DNA of 64,000 nt. Origin: Pisolithus tinctorius (taxonomy: Eukaryota > Basidiomycota > Agaricomycetes > Boletales > Pisolithaceae). The stretch spans positions 2,976,001 to 3,040,000 of the forward strand of contig JANFAH010000004.1 in assembly GCA_024663395.1 (NCBI GenBank). The letters are read 5' to 3'. The notes under the pieces were generated by a model that was not told where the DNA came from, ran no database searches, and worked only from the letters and a program-made list of their open reading frames with translations. A program made the translations under genes and the position numbers. Below are positions 35,571 to 46,276 of the stretch, piece by piece (the first letter of the stretch is position 1; each line of letters starts with the position of its first letter).

Positions 35571-37114
35571 ATGGCTCCTGGGTGTTTCAAGGCATTGTGG
35601 TGTACTCGGCAGCCGCCTTCTCCGAGCGACGACGCAGTTGTTCCACAAGTTCCTGCTCCCGTTAGAGCTGCTCAGCCCCCAGCCAGTGTGTACATTCGCG
35701 TTCTTGCACCGACTGAAGTTCCTGTCGAAGCCTCTGACTCTCCCTCGGCCAACGCTGGGGGTCTTCGTGCTGAAAACACTCGTCCACGCTCTCCGAGCCC
35801 TAGCTCTAGCTCTGGCGACACGGGCATTCCCATTCATGCCTCTATTCAAGGTGGTTGCGCTGTGTTCTTCATGCGGTTCCCTAGTGTACTTAGGTACTTG
35901 GCCAGCTTCTCCGTTAAACAATACAGGTGCTCTTGCTCCTGCACTGATCAAGGCGCAACCCACGGGTCCACCTTCGGAAGAGAGTGTGGATACTCCTGCT
36001 CCTGCACACACTGAAGAAGTACCCATGGGTAAGTATTGTACTTGCTGCGAAGGGGACAAGTCTGAGAACATCAATGATCGGTATCAACCTCCTTACGGCC
36101 TACGTTTCGCTTAGATCCTGCGAAAGCTAGAACGCACATCGATCGCATCAAACGCTTTCGCATTCTGGTCATTGGCAGAGCCAATGCGGGTAAAATCACA
36201 ATCCTGCAGAGGGTCTGTGATACTACGAATCAACCCGAAATTTTTCATGGAAAAGGAGAGAAGGTGTGTATGTTTCACGGAATTTGCTGGAGATTAACGT
36301 GTCGGGCTATATTCAGGTGGATGCTACTGTAGTGCAGGGTTCACTAGTGGTGAAGTGACTTCGTGAATATCCTGCAGCTTATGTTGAATGGTTGAATATA
36401 TCCAGCGTGGCTACCACAACATCGAGGATGAGCTGGTTTTCAAGAGCACTCCATGCTTTGTATTCCATGCTTCACGTGGATTTGAGGCTGGAAGTGAAGA
36501 GGAGATTGACATGGTGAAGGAATTTGTGATGGATCGTGCCAAGAGAATCAAACTTGAGGAGAGAATCCATATCATATGGTAGGGATGCCATGGCTGACAC
36601 CCTAACCAAAGTGATAAAGTTCCCGTGATGGATTTAGGTTTTGCATTCCTTTGAATGAAAGCCATAGGATGGTCACACATGCAGAAAAGATATTTTTTGA
36701 AGAGTGTGATACAGGACATGGTGTGTATACTGTCCATACTCTGTTTGGTATTTTTCAATTTCAGTGTTGTCAGTTCCTGTAATCGTACTGCTAACAAAGG
36801 CAGATACCTTGGACTTGGATGCTTTCCTGGAGCTCATTGATGATGGTTTGAATGAGGATGATGCAGTGGAAAGGGCTGCAGAGGTTGGAAGAAGGAAGGT
36901 GAATGAGTGTCTTGTAAAAATCAAGGGTTGGTTGGATAAGTCAAGGTTTCCACCACATGACTATCTGTCACTTGCTGGTCAGTATCATAACTACAACCTG
37001 ACAGTGGGACACTGATAGAATATGACTGCAGGAATGCAAGAGGAGGGTGCTGATTGTACAACCCTACTGACATGCACAGCAAATGTTTTAAGGGAGCAAG
37101 GACTGCACATATAG
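35571..37114 (+). CDS. G-domain (AIG1/50S-GTPase-like) protein, apparently catalytically impaired
   Basis: Eight exons give a continuous 371-residue protein: 35,571-35,850, 35,927-36,028, 36,115-36,263, 36,317-36,349, 36,406-36,578, 36,638-36,720, 36,765-36,977 and 37,032-37,114. All introns are GT-AG. The N-part is Pro/Ser/Ala-rich. The G domain begins RIKRFRILVIGRANAGKITI, then DELVFKSTPCFVF, SRGFEAGSEEE, IPLNESHRM, and VPVIVLLTKADTLD, where TKAD is the base-recognition motif. Two active-site positions differ from the family: Walker A reads GKI instead of GKT/S, and the DxxG motif reads ASRG. Both would harm Mg2+/GTP handling, so a pseudo-GTPase is likely (inference). The C-terminus is shorter than I expect. 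The gene spans the left limit of the CpG-poor domain: exons 1-5 contain CpG, the last two almost none. Confidence 0.75.
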
Positions 37115-37124
37115 TGTAGTCACA

Positions 37125-37815
37125 CTTAGTCACAACACATGGGCAGCCTGTGTGCTGAAACACCAACACTTATATAGACCCTGAGATGGGCCTGCCTAAA
37201 TAGATTAGCTGGTACACATGGATAGGCCCAAGGGCCTAGAGTGAGAGCAACATATGTATGGGCCTGTAAGTGCATTACCATAACATATGGGAGGGCCTGT
37301 GGTGAGTAAGGATGCTGAAACATGTAGATGGGCCCATGACCAATTAAGTATACTGAGCTACTGTAAGACATGGATGGGCCTGTCCATGGTAGGGTACACC
37401 CCAGTCACTGCATCAAGACAGGCCCATCTATGATTAGAATACAAAGTTGGCAACATATGGATGGGCCTGGGAGTAATATCATTTATGGTGTCACAACATA
37501 TACATAGACAGGCCCATTCATAATAAGCTGTACCCCTGTCACAACATATAGACAGGCCCTTCAGCAATATCATTTATATCATCACAACATATGGATGGGG
37601 CCATCCACAGTAAGATGTACCCCTGTTCAAACATAAAGATGGGGCTGTCAGTGATATTATTTAATGGTGTCACAACATATGGATGGGCCTGTCCATAGTA
37701 AGACATACCCCTGTCAAAGCATAAAGATGGGCCTGTCAGTAATATCATTTAATAGCATCACAACATAAGGACAGGCCCTTCAGTAGTATTATTTATATTG
37801 TCACAACATATGGAA
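37125..37815. repeat. Degenerate ~88-bp tandem array
   Basis: Recurring TCACAACATATGGATGGG-CCTGTC words and GTACCCCTGTC segments return every 88-89 bp, for example at 37,492, 37,581, 37,670 and 37,757, with growing divergence to the left. It separates the G-domain gene from the KDZ relic and contains no open frame of note. It resembles a small minisatellite. Confidence 0.7.
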
Positions 37816-38418
37816 TGCTACATGCCAATTCCAGGGATAATCTGAAGTGATGATGGGATACCAATCAACTCACTTTGATGCACATGCTTCTGCAGATTTG
37901 TCATGTAGGAGCAGTTAATGTTGTAGAAGCAAACCACTTGTTTGATCCCTTCCATATTGTATCCCAATGCATTTGCCATGTTCAACTGTCTGCAGCCCCA
38001 TCAATGGCTGTCAAAATCAGTAATTTGACCTCTTACCTTTCTCCTTTTTGGAAGTCAACAACACAATGCAGACAAAAGCATCTGTGCCATGCACATGCAG
38101 TTGCCCCAATTCCTGTCACATGAAGCTTTCTGCAGACAGTGTTTGCTGGACTGATAGCTCTATGGTTATTGCAGGTGGATTTCTGTGCCTGAGCTCAGAT
38201 CATGTTTTGCATGGGTTGAATGAATTCATACCTCTGCAATATGTGGAGTGGCCTTCAAATAGTCCATGTAGAGTGGATTGGTCACCATATATACCAGTCT
38301 GTCCACCAACCATACTTGATCTTCAGATTTCTGCTCATGCATGTGTTCCATTTTAAAGTTTCCATCTATTACTACTGTGTGGGTGAACCACCAGCTGGAG
38401 AAGGTCAGCATATGAGGA
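37816..38418 (-). pseudogene. KDZ transposase fragment
   Basis: Reading leftward, the fragment gives VVIDGNFKMEHMHEQKSED (38,340-38,390), YLKATPHIAEV, then GIGATACAWHRCFCLHCVVD (about 38,060-38,120). After a short intron with DFQKGER at the donor come NMEGIKQVVCFYNINCSY and IIPGIGM (about 37,830-37,940). These are hallmark blocks of KDZ transposases of Agaricomycetes. The right end meets an old gypsy LTR at 38,422 and the left end meets the 88-bp array, so both ends are missing. The sequence is CpG-free, as is the surrounding DNA. Confidence 0.8.
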
Positions 38419-38421
38419 TTG

Positions 38422-39112
38422 TGTCAAGTCCAGGCCTACTCTGACCAACTCCAACACTAAATGAGGTCAGGGGAGAGGTTTGGAAGCAAGTCTGACACAG
38501 AAGAACAGAACTCTGACTGGCAGAGTGAGGGCATTGGGTTTAGCTCATGCACTACCCCCTTGCATGATCTCAGCCCTCATATTTCAGAGGTAGAGACCAG
38601 ATGGATATTCAGAGGTAACTCTGACAGACAGAAGACAGAGACAGAGGGAGTAGGAACTAAGTTGATATTTGTACTAAAGAACAGTGGAGTATGGTACATG
38701 CTTTTATGCTACTACAGTGGTACAGTAACCAGAATCAGAACTGACATATGGAGACTCATAAATTTTCAAGCAGAACTTCCTAGACAACAAATGAAGGGAA
38801 GATGGAGAACATACAATGGGTAACATAGAACAAACTGAAAAGGAAGCAGTCTAGGTGCTGGACCATGTGGTGCATGCACTGTGGAGTACCTGACTGTGTG
38901 CTGTCAAGGAGAAGTCTGAAGGGAGGTCACATGACCCCACAGAGATCAGTCTGCACAGTCTGATGGTAGACCAGTGCAATTCCAACAGCAGTCAGAGCAG
39001 AGAAGACTCATAAAGGACAGAGGACAGGTGGAGTTGGTGTGGAGTGAGTGAATGACTGGCAGAGAATGGTGCAGAGTGAGTGAGGACATAGGGTAAATGT
39101 GTGGTCATGACA
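38422..39112 (-). repeat. Old Ty3/gypsy LTR, zero CpG
   Basis: This aligns end to end with the young 714-bp LTR (53,423-54,136), from TGTCAAGTCC to TCATGACA, but is 691 bp long and has no CpG at all. Positions that are CGGAG in the young LTR are CAGAG or TGGAG here. It is the 3' LTR of old element 2 in minus orientation; the polypurine tract (complement of GTGCCCTCCCCTTAGGG) follows directly at 39,113. Confidence 0.88.
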
Positions 39113-39202
39113 GTGCCCTCCCCTTAGGGCCTGAACCCCTGAAGGCCACATGTACAGAACAAGATCAACATGAGTTGATCATTTTGAAATTGTTTTGATG
39201 CC

Positions 39203-40540
39203 TTGAGGACAATAAGTTTAGCTGCAGCAGAGCTCCATCAGAGTGTGAAGAACCACTTAAAAACATGTGCTAGGGTTCTGAACCCTTGTATTCCTGTTCC
39301 CTCATCGTGTCTGCACAGTGCCAAAGCAGAACCCCCCAACCAACCCCTGGCCATGTCCACAACTACTCCCAAGTCACAGATGAAGAACTGGTCATCCTCA
39401 CCAACAACTCCACCAACACTAAGCAGGAGAAGTCTGTTGAGAAGGTGCACCAATGAGAGGAGGCCAAATGGAGGGAGAGAGAGCGCAAGGCAGAGTGTAA
39501 GGCCAAGAGGTGGAAGGTGGAAGAGGAGTGACTGGAGGTGGAGCAGAAGCAGAGGGAGGAGGAAGAGGCACAGAGGAAGAAGGCTGCAGAGGAAGAGGTT
39601 GCATGACAGAAAGCAGTGGTGGAGGAGGCAGAGAGGGAGCAGCAGAGGGTGTCGGAGGAGCAAGCCCAGACCAGGCAGGATGAGGCTGCCCAAAGGTGCA
39701 TGGTGGAGCCCTATGAGTCAGGCAGACTGACTTGTAGCCTATTTTTAGGTTATGCAGTGTGGTGTACAATGCCAACACTGCCCAGAGGGTCCCTGGGACC
39801 TCTGTGGTGGTCACTGCAACCAGGAGGCCCCCATGCACTCACTGTATAGTGAGTAAAACAGTGGGACAGTGTGAGCCAGGGCAGGGCAAAACCAGGGCCT
39901 GCATGCCCTGCCACAACAAGAAGAATACCTGCAGCTGGACATAGGAGGAGGCAGTGGCAGGACCATCACAGAAGAGAGCAGGGATGGGGAGTTCACAAGG
40001 GGAGAAGAAGAAAAGGCCACAAGGGAAGGGGAAGGTGAGGGCAACAGAGACAGATGAGGTGGATGATGAGTGGGAGGCAGGTGGAGAGGAAGATGAGCCT
40101 GCAATGCTGCTTGAGGGCCCCTCAGGGGCAGGAGTCCACACATGGTGGGCAGAGTGGGAGAGGGAGCAGAAGCTGCAAGCCACAGAGAAGCAGGCCAAAT
40201 TGCAAGAGACTGCTGCACTGGCCTTTGAGAGAATGGCAGTGGCAGCAGAGCAGATGGCAGAGGTGGCAGAGCAGACAGCCAATGAGTGGGGGCTGTACTG
40301 CACTTGGGCAGAGTGGGCAGAGATGAGGAGGAGGGAGGATGTGTGTGAGGCCAGGATGGCTGACCTTGAGCATGTGGGAGGAGGATGGAAGAGGCCACAG
40401 TTGGAGGCAGTGGAGGACAAGAATGAGGAGGTGGACAAAGGTGTGGAGGGGGATAACAAGGAGGAAGAAGAAGTTGGAGGAGTGCAGGGAGGTGGAGAAG
40501 AACAGGAGGGTGGCAGAGAACAAGCAATGGAGGAGTAGAG
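39203..40540 (+). pseudogene. Antisense accessory gene of old gypsy element 2 (coiled coil + Cys-rich domain)
   Basis: The gene is homologous to the accessory ORF of the young element at 54,235-54,714 and continues further. Part 1 (39,203-39,730) is the coiled-coil region, largely Glu/Arg/Lys/Ala in its original frame, with stops from CpG loss. An intron would end at about 39,755. Part 2 (39,759-39,944) is PPCTHCIVSK, then CMPCHNKKNTCSW, with spacing C-x2-C-x8-C-x9-C-x2-C-x6-C, close to but not exactly Zn2Cys6. Part 3 (39,954-40,538) is a 194-residue Glu/Ala-rich helical frame. A T-rich tract at 40,550-40,590 corresponds to the one after the young ORF. It runs opposite to the gag-pol direction of this family. 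Confidence 0.7.
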
Positions 40541-40679
40541 TAGGTTTCTTTTCTCTTCTCTTTTTTTTTTTGTCTTTGTTTTTAACCTGTATGATTTTTG
40601 TACTACTATGAAGTTATGGAAAGCCAGACAACTGTGCTTCATTTGGCAGGTGGTTTTTGTGCTGATGTTGAATGTGTGG

Positions 40680-40935
40680 TACATTTTTTGAAGTTTAGAA
40701 GTACTGTCAGCAGGGGGACACCAGACACTGCAGTAGTGCAGTCATCAGTCATGCAGTCATGCAGTAGTACGATGTGCAGTATTGCAGTCATTGGTCACAC
40801 AGTAGTACAGTGGGTGGGAATGCAGATGACAGATGTGCAGTAGGGCACATGACTGACAAACAGTAGTACAGATGACTGACATATGGTAGTGCAGATGACT
40901 GATGTGCAGTGGACATACAGTAGATAGTCAGTTGC
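40680..40935. repeat. Degenerate short repeat (GCAGTAGTACAG/GATGACTGA words)
   Basis: Words such as CAGTCATGCAGTAGTAC, CAGATGACTGACATATGG and GCAGATGACTGATGTGCAG recur irregularly over about 250 bp. There is no fixed period and no frame. It marks the truncated end of old gypsy element 2. Confidence 0.5.
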
Positions 40936-41339
40936 TATATACTCAACCCAGGCTATAGTGTCATTTTGATGCATCAAAGTGTGATAATTGTAGCATTACT
41001 GTGATGCAAGACTGCCTAACTCCCTTATACCTGTAGTGATCCATCAATATATGAGTAGTGCTGATCAGGAGTTTCTCCCCACAAATCCCCACAGTTTATT
41101 TTCATCACTCCTCCGCAGTTTATGTAATTACATAAGCATAAAAAAGCGCAGCCACTACTCCCAGAACATGTCCTCATTTGGCATGTGCCTGATATCCAAC
41201 ATTCCCACACACTGCCCTCATTGCCCCCAGCCTCCCCTTCCTTGCTGGGCTCTTTCCCTGCCCTGTAGGCATTGTATATGATAGTTAATTGTACTATAAG
41301 GGTATTAGACCATAAATGAATGCTTTTCTGCCCATCCTA

Positions 41340-41870
41340 ATGGGCCTAAATGATTGCAAAGTGTGATAGGGGGGAAAACAGAAAAAGCGAACACTTTTTT
41401 GATATATTGGACATATCTATCTATTTATTGTATCCCCTTGAAGGGGCCATGTGTCCCTACAACATATCAAAAGTTAATAGGCTGGGATGGGGTGCTTCAA
41501 ATGTAGTGGCACAATTGCCTCCTCCCTGTGTTACACCCTGAAAATATTTTTCTGGGATTTTTGGCACTGGTAATGTAATCTAACATGGTGTAGTGGTCAT
41601 AATAAGTGTATTCGCATGTAATTTGATCATCCATGAAGTGTCTGAAAGGCTCTGAAAAACTGGAAAGTATCCCAGGGGCTAAAACAAAAAAAGTGTTTGC
41701 ACTTTTGATATATTTGACATGGGCACTTAAAAAGGGAATCAGCTTGGAGGATGGCTCTGTACCTACAACATATCAACAGCTCATTATGTGGGGCAGAAAC
41801 CTTGAGGTGTTGTTCCATGATCTCTTCCTACTGGTATTTAGGGGTTTCATCAACTTCTAGGCTGTTTACT
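41340..41870. repeat. Two diverged ~300-bp units
   Basis: The block AAAACAGAAAAAGCGAACAC...TTTGATATATTGGACAT...CTACAACATATCAA (41,380-41,470) recurs as AAACAAAAAAAGTGTTTGCAC...GATATATTTGACAT...CTACAACATATCAA (41,683-41,778). The origin is unknown; it is probably a transposon fragment. Confidence 0.5.
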
Positions 41871-42035
41871 GCTATTCTGACTATCTAGGCAGCACTGGAA
41901 TACTGATTGGCAGTCACTACAACAATCCCAAATGCATAACTTCAGGGGAGAGCACTGGGGAACTGAAACAATCCTCCAGAGAGTGTGGGAAAAGGTGCAA
42001 AAAATTGTGGAGACTTTCAAAACATATCAAAAAGA

Positions 42036-42358
42036 TGAAATAGCACACCCCACACAATGTATGGTATCCAATGGATGGTAGTACTGAGTTTCCCTTGGTG
42101 ATGAGATATATATGCATGTAACATATTATATTCATCACTCATTAAAACCCAAAAATGCGAAAATTGATACACTAGGACCTGTGATTCATTGGATACATTT
42201 GACTACTCAAGGTGTAGGAGACTAACACCTAGTCTGAATTTCTGAGGTTGTGTTACACTCAAGTGGGTCTAATATAGTCCCAGGAGGTCCTATCATATGA
42301 AAAAAATCTCAGTACTATCATCCATTGGATACCATACATTGTGTGGGGTGTGCTACAA
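42036..42358. repeat. 53-bp inverted repeat pair
   Basis: The arm at 42,036-42,090 (AGCACACCCCACACAATGTA...) is the near-perfect reverse complement of 42,303-42,357. The arms are separated by about 210 bp. It may be the end of a small TIR element or a hairpin; I find no target duplication. Confidence 0.6.
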
Positions 42359-42506
42359 CTGTTTCGGAAATTCTTGTCCAAGTGGTGCAAATGTGTGTAA
42401 AAAATCGAAAAAAAATCGAAAAAATCAGAAAAATCATCTTGTGGGATTCAGCTTCTCTATGATGTCTCACACTCATTTCCAGTCCTTCATTTTGCTTGAT
42501 AATTAT

Positions 42507-42707
42507 GTCTGATAACAGCTTTGATGGCTTCAAGGGGGATTTTGGCACCATTACCAACTTTTCTCAAGGAGATGAGAGTGACCATATTAGCCAGAGTTCA
42601 GAGCTCAAGATCATCAACAATGGCACTGTAGACTCTGGTAGTGATGGCCCTGGCAAGCTTGATGAGCTTGATGAGTCAACACATGAGGAAATTTGCCAGA
42701 TGTGAGG
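42507..42707 (+). pseudogene. 5' part of an unknown transposon-type ORF, split by Tc1/mariner
   Basis: The frame starts MSDNSFDGFKGDFGTITNF and runs acidic and Ser-rich to THEEICQM, where a TGA, possibly a mutated CGA, ends it next to the TA target of the Tc1/mariner element. The sequence after the element (44,298 on) continues in similar style. I do not recognise the family. Confidence 0.4.
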
Positions 42708-42709
42708 TA

Positions 42710-44297
42710 CAGTGGCTCAAAAAACTGACTGCATGTTTGGACATTTTTCACTAAAGTCAATACTGCCCCATATCCCCTAACCTAGGCCCTAACCTATAAG
42801 TGTATGAAACAAAGCCCTTACCATTGGCTCTCTACTGGTGCAGGGGTCAAGGGTTTTGGATAAGGTTTGATCAAATGGCAGCCATTTCAAAATGATGACT
42901 CATGTGGTCAGTTTTTTGACTTTAGGTTTCAATTACATATATTAGACCCTGGCATACTGTAATATTAGTACATACATTTGGTAATGGTTCTATTATGTCA
43001 CCTTTGTGTAATTGAGTGTCAGACACTATAAATACACCCCACCATCACTATGAAACCCATCTCTGCATCTCAAAGAAAGACCAACAAATCTCTCTCCTCT
43101 CTTGATCTTTCCACCAGGAAAATTGCTTCCCAAACTGGCTTAGGGCAGTCTACAGTATGCCAGGTCCTTCAGAAACTCCAGCCAGAGAGGACTAGGCTTT
43201 GTGGTGGCCATCCATTAAAGCTTACCCCTACCGACAAAAGGGCTATTGTGCAGTAAATCATTACTGGCAAGGCCAAAAATGCTGTCCATGCCATTCAATT
43301 CATCAATTCTCTTATTGATACTCCTGTCTGCCACAGAATGTTAGAAATAGCCTCAGGGAAGCCTCTGTAAAGGGTGTGGTCAAGAAAAAGAAGCCCTTGC
43401 TTTCTAATGGACACAAGAAGAGAAGGCTAGTTGTTGCTCTCAAGTACCAGAATTGGACTGTGGAGGACTGGATGAGAGTTATATGGTCAGATGAGACCTA
43501 AATATGTAAGACTGAGTCAGATGGGCAAGAGTATGTGTAGAAAAAGAAGAGTGAAGGGCTAATTGCTAGAGAGGTCAAGGGTACAGTTAAGTTTGGAAGT
43601 GGTTCACTGATGGTATGGGGCTGCAGAAGGTGGAATGGAGAAGGGGTTTTGAGTGAGGTGGAAGGATGGATGGATGCTGAACAGTATGTTGCCATTTTGG
43701 AGCAGGGGCTGCTGCAAAGCTTGGAAGATTCTGGAATTCCAGAGGGTCATATAATCTTTCAACAAGATAATGGCCCCAAGCACACACTTCTAGGAGAGCC
43801 CAAAGTTGGTTGGAAGAACAGGAAATCAACCTTCTGGACTGGCCTGCACAATCTCCAGACTGTAATCCCATTGAACATACTTGGAATCACCTCAAGAGAT
43901 GCCTCTCAGGTTATGAGAGTGCTCCTACAGTCATTCACTGACTGTGGGAAAGAGTGGTGGAAGAGTGGGGGAAGATTGATGAGGAGCAGTGTCAAAAATG
44001 GATAGAAAGCATGCCTAGAAGGATTGAAGCAGTTATTAGGGCCAAAGGAGCTCATATGAAGTACTAGATACTTAAATTGATATAAAGTCAAAAAACTGAC
44101 CACATGAGTCATCATTTTGAAATGGCTGCCATTTGATCAAACCTTATCCAAAACCCTTGACCCCTGCACCAATAGAGAGCCAGTGGTAAGGGCTTTGTTT
44201 CATACACTTATAGGTTAGGGCCTAGGTTAGGGGATATGGGCCAGTATTGACTTTAGTGAAAAATGTCCAAACATGCAGTCAGTTTTTTGAGCCACTG
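42710..44297 (+). mobile_element. Tc1/mariner element with ~215-bp TIRs, inactive
   Basis: It begins CAGTGGCTCAAAAAACTGAC and ends with its inverse, flanked by TA on both sides (42,708-42,709 and 44,298-44,299). The TIRs (42,710-42,925 and 44,083-44,297) are about 215 bp with few differences, unusually long for the group. The interior holds a degraded DD34E transposase. The element is CpG-poor like its surroundings. Confidence 0.92.
43050..44066 (+). pseudogene. Tc1-like DD34E transposase, degraded
   Basis: An N-terminal helix-turn-helix is visible as TRKIASQTGLGQSTVCQVLQ. The catalytic core shows GCRRWNGEGVLSEVEGWMDA, then IIFQQDNGPKHT carrying the second Asp. After a one-base frame lesion follow LLDWPAQSPDCNPIEHTW, with the Glu 34 residues later. 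The last block ends near MPRRIEAVIRAKGAH. Several stops occur (for example after DKRAIVQ at 43,256). It cannot encode an active enzyme. Confidence 0.85.
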
Positions 44298-45350
44298 TAA
44301 GTCTGGTGAGCAGCAGTGCATTGCAGGCATCCCCATTGATGCTGCAGCCCACTTGCTTCGGTTTCTCACTGCTTGGTTGAAACTTCTCCCACAGAGGTTA
44401 TTGCTTCCCAGCATAAGCCCAGCTTGATGATCCATATTCCTGCAAAAGCATCAAAACAGGCACACTCACCCTTGGACGAGTTCTCCCATCCCACTTGGAA
44501 GAAGCTTGCAAGACTCAGTGTGAGTCCTGGCATCTCGCTGGAATTGCTCTCCCCTTGTCCCAAACCTGTCCAGAAGAAGGCTTGGGCCCACCCCAGAAAG
44601 GTTCAGGTACCTGCTGAAGTGCCTCCACCCCCCTTGACATGCTGTCCACTTTTTGTTGAGGTTCAGGTTGACCCTGTGATTGTGAAGGGTCATGGTGGGA
44701 CTATCAAGTACCAGGAGCAAGCTCCTATTGTCCTTGGGCCCTGCATGCTCTCATTTGATCTTTCATGGGATGATTTCCTCACACTCTTAGCAAAGCAGGT
44801 CTATGCCAAATCACCTGTGTGTTTAGTGGTTGACACAATGGTGTGGCAGTTCTCTGTGAGCCAGACTGTGAAGGTGGACTCATTGCCCCTCACAAGTGAG
44901 GAAGGCTTTGAGTACATGATATCTCATTTGAAAGCTTCATCATTGAGAGCAGCAGGAAATCTGTTTATTAAGATGGTGAAGCACAGCTTCCAGTAAGAGC
45001 CTAAGTGGGAAAACTGTCATGATTCTAACTCAGTTCATGTCTCTAGCCCTGGGCTGTGAAGTCTGTCACCACACCTGAAGCCCTGTTGGGCAAGGACAAG
45101 CCATCCTCCTCAAAATGTACTGTAAGTCTGAAGCACACTGTGAACAATACCTACCTCAGCTGTTGTTAGGTCTCACTTGATGAGAAGCTGGCTCCAATTG
45201 TACAGGAACTCCAGGATACTTATCCCATAGGTCTTTGGGATTGCCACCCAAATCTGCACTGCTTTCACCATGGTCCCACTGATAGACATTATGAACTTAT
45301 CCCTGCTCATGTGAAAGTGTGGGCACATGCAATTGTATGTCTTCCACTAG
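44298..45350 (+). pseudogene. 3' part of the unknown transposon-type ORF
   Basis: After the Tc1/mariner insertion the reading resumes with GIPIDAAAHLLRFLTAWL, then a 208-residue frame at 44,373-44,996 with VEVQVDPVIVKGHGGTIKYQ and MLSFDLSWDDFLTLLAKQ. After an intron-like gap it continues with LDEKLAPIVQELQDTYPIG and LHCFHHGPTDRHYELIPAHV (about 45,175-45,340). Similar sequences are, from memory, repetitive in basidiomycete genomes; function is unknown. The region is CpG-free and probably dead. Confidence 0.45.
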
Positions 45351-46276
45351 TAATTGGATAAATTCAACATACAGTTCTGATGTACATAGCTCAAGAAAGC
45401 AACAGACTCTTGAGTTCCCCCCCTTAACTCAAAGTTTTTTGGTCCAGACCAGGTCATCAAGGATGCTTCCACCCCTACAGTTGCCACACAACCTTTGGAG
45501 AGGATCCTCACACCCTACACATTTCTACAGCACTCCATCCATCAGATGCTCATTTCACCAAGTCCATCAATCATGGCCACCTCTTCATCAATCATCTCAC
45601 TTGTCTCATTTGCCAGAGACAGTGGCTATGTATATCTGCCAGGCATTCCCACCAGCTTCCATCCTGAAGCCCCCTGGTTCATCCTGTCATTGTCAGCCCC
45701 ATCTCATCCCATGCAGCTTGGTCAGTGTGTTCTCCTTGTCAGTATGACTTCCAGAAGGATGTTCTTTGGTTGCCTCAGGTCTGTCACTTGGTTAGAAAGG
45801 TCTTATGTGGTCATTTCAGTCTCCCCAGTTGATGAAGCATATGGATCGTTCCTCCCTGCTCCCTGCACCATCTTTATTCCAGTCTCGTCCATCATTCTTC
45901 CCGCATTGTGACAGCTGCAGCATAGTCTACTGTTCTCCAGCCTCCCTGATCACATTCATGATGAGTATGACATGCATCTTGACTTCTTACTGCAAGATCC
46001 AGCAGAAGACATCCCCCCTTCTCCTCCTCCTCCATCAGAGCCCCATTCATGAAGTTTTTGTTAACTTTGCTGAGAGGATGGAAGGGTGGGAGATGTGATT
46101 GCTTATGCTCCCATTGCCCCACAGACCCCCAATGCCCTAGCCCCTTTGATGCCTGACTCATGCCCTTCAATTCTGGAATTAATACTTGCCTATCTGGAAA
46201 CACTGCCCATCTGTCATGCCATCTTTGGATCTAGGGATGTCTCTGCTGAGATCTGACTTGCATCACCACCCCCTAA
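45351..46276. other. CpG-poor relic DNA
   Basis: Overlapping open frames at 45,495-45,911 and 45,319-45,747 are Pro/Ser/His-rich and probably continue the decayed ORF upstream (for example SKFFGPDQVIKDAST across the frames). I cannot assign a product. Confidence 0.35.

Noticed and set aside
39811..40684. Long minus-strand frames (238 and 281 codons) opposite the old accessory gene
   Set aside because: Their Pro/Ser/Leu-rich content mirrors the Glu/Ala/Gly-rich plus strand in CpG-poor purine-rich DNA.
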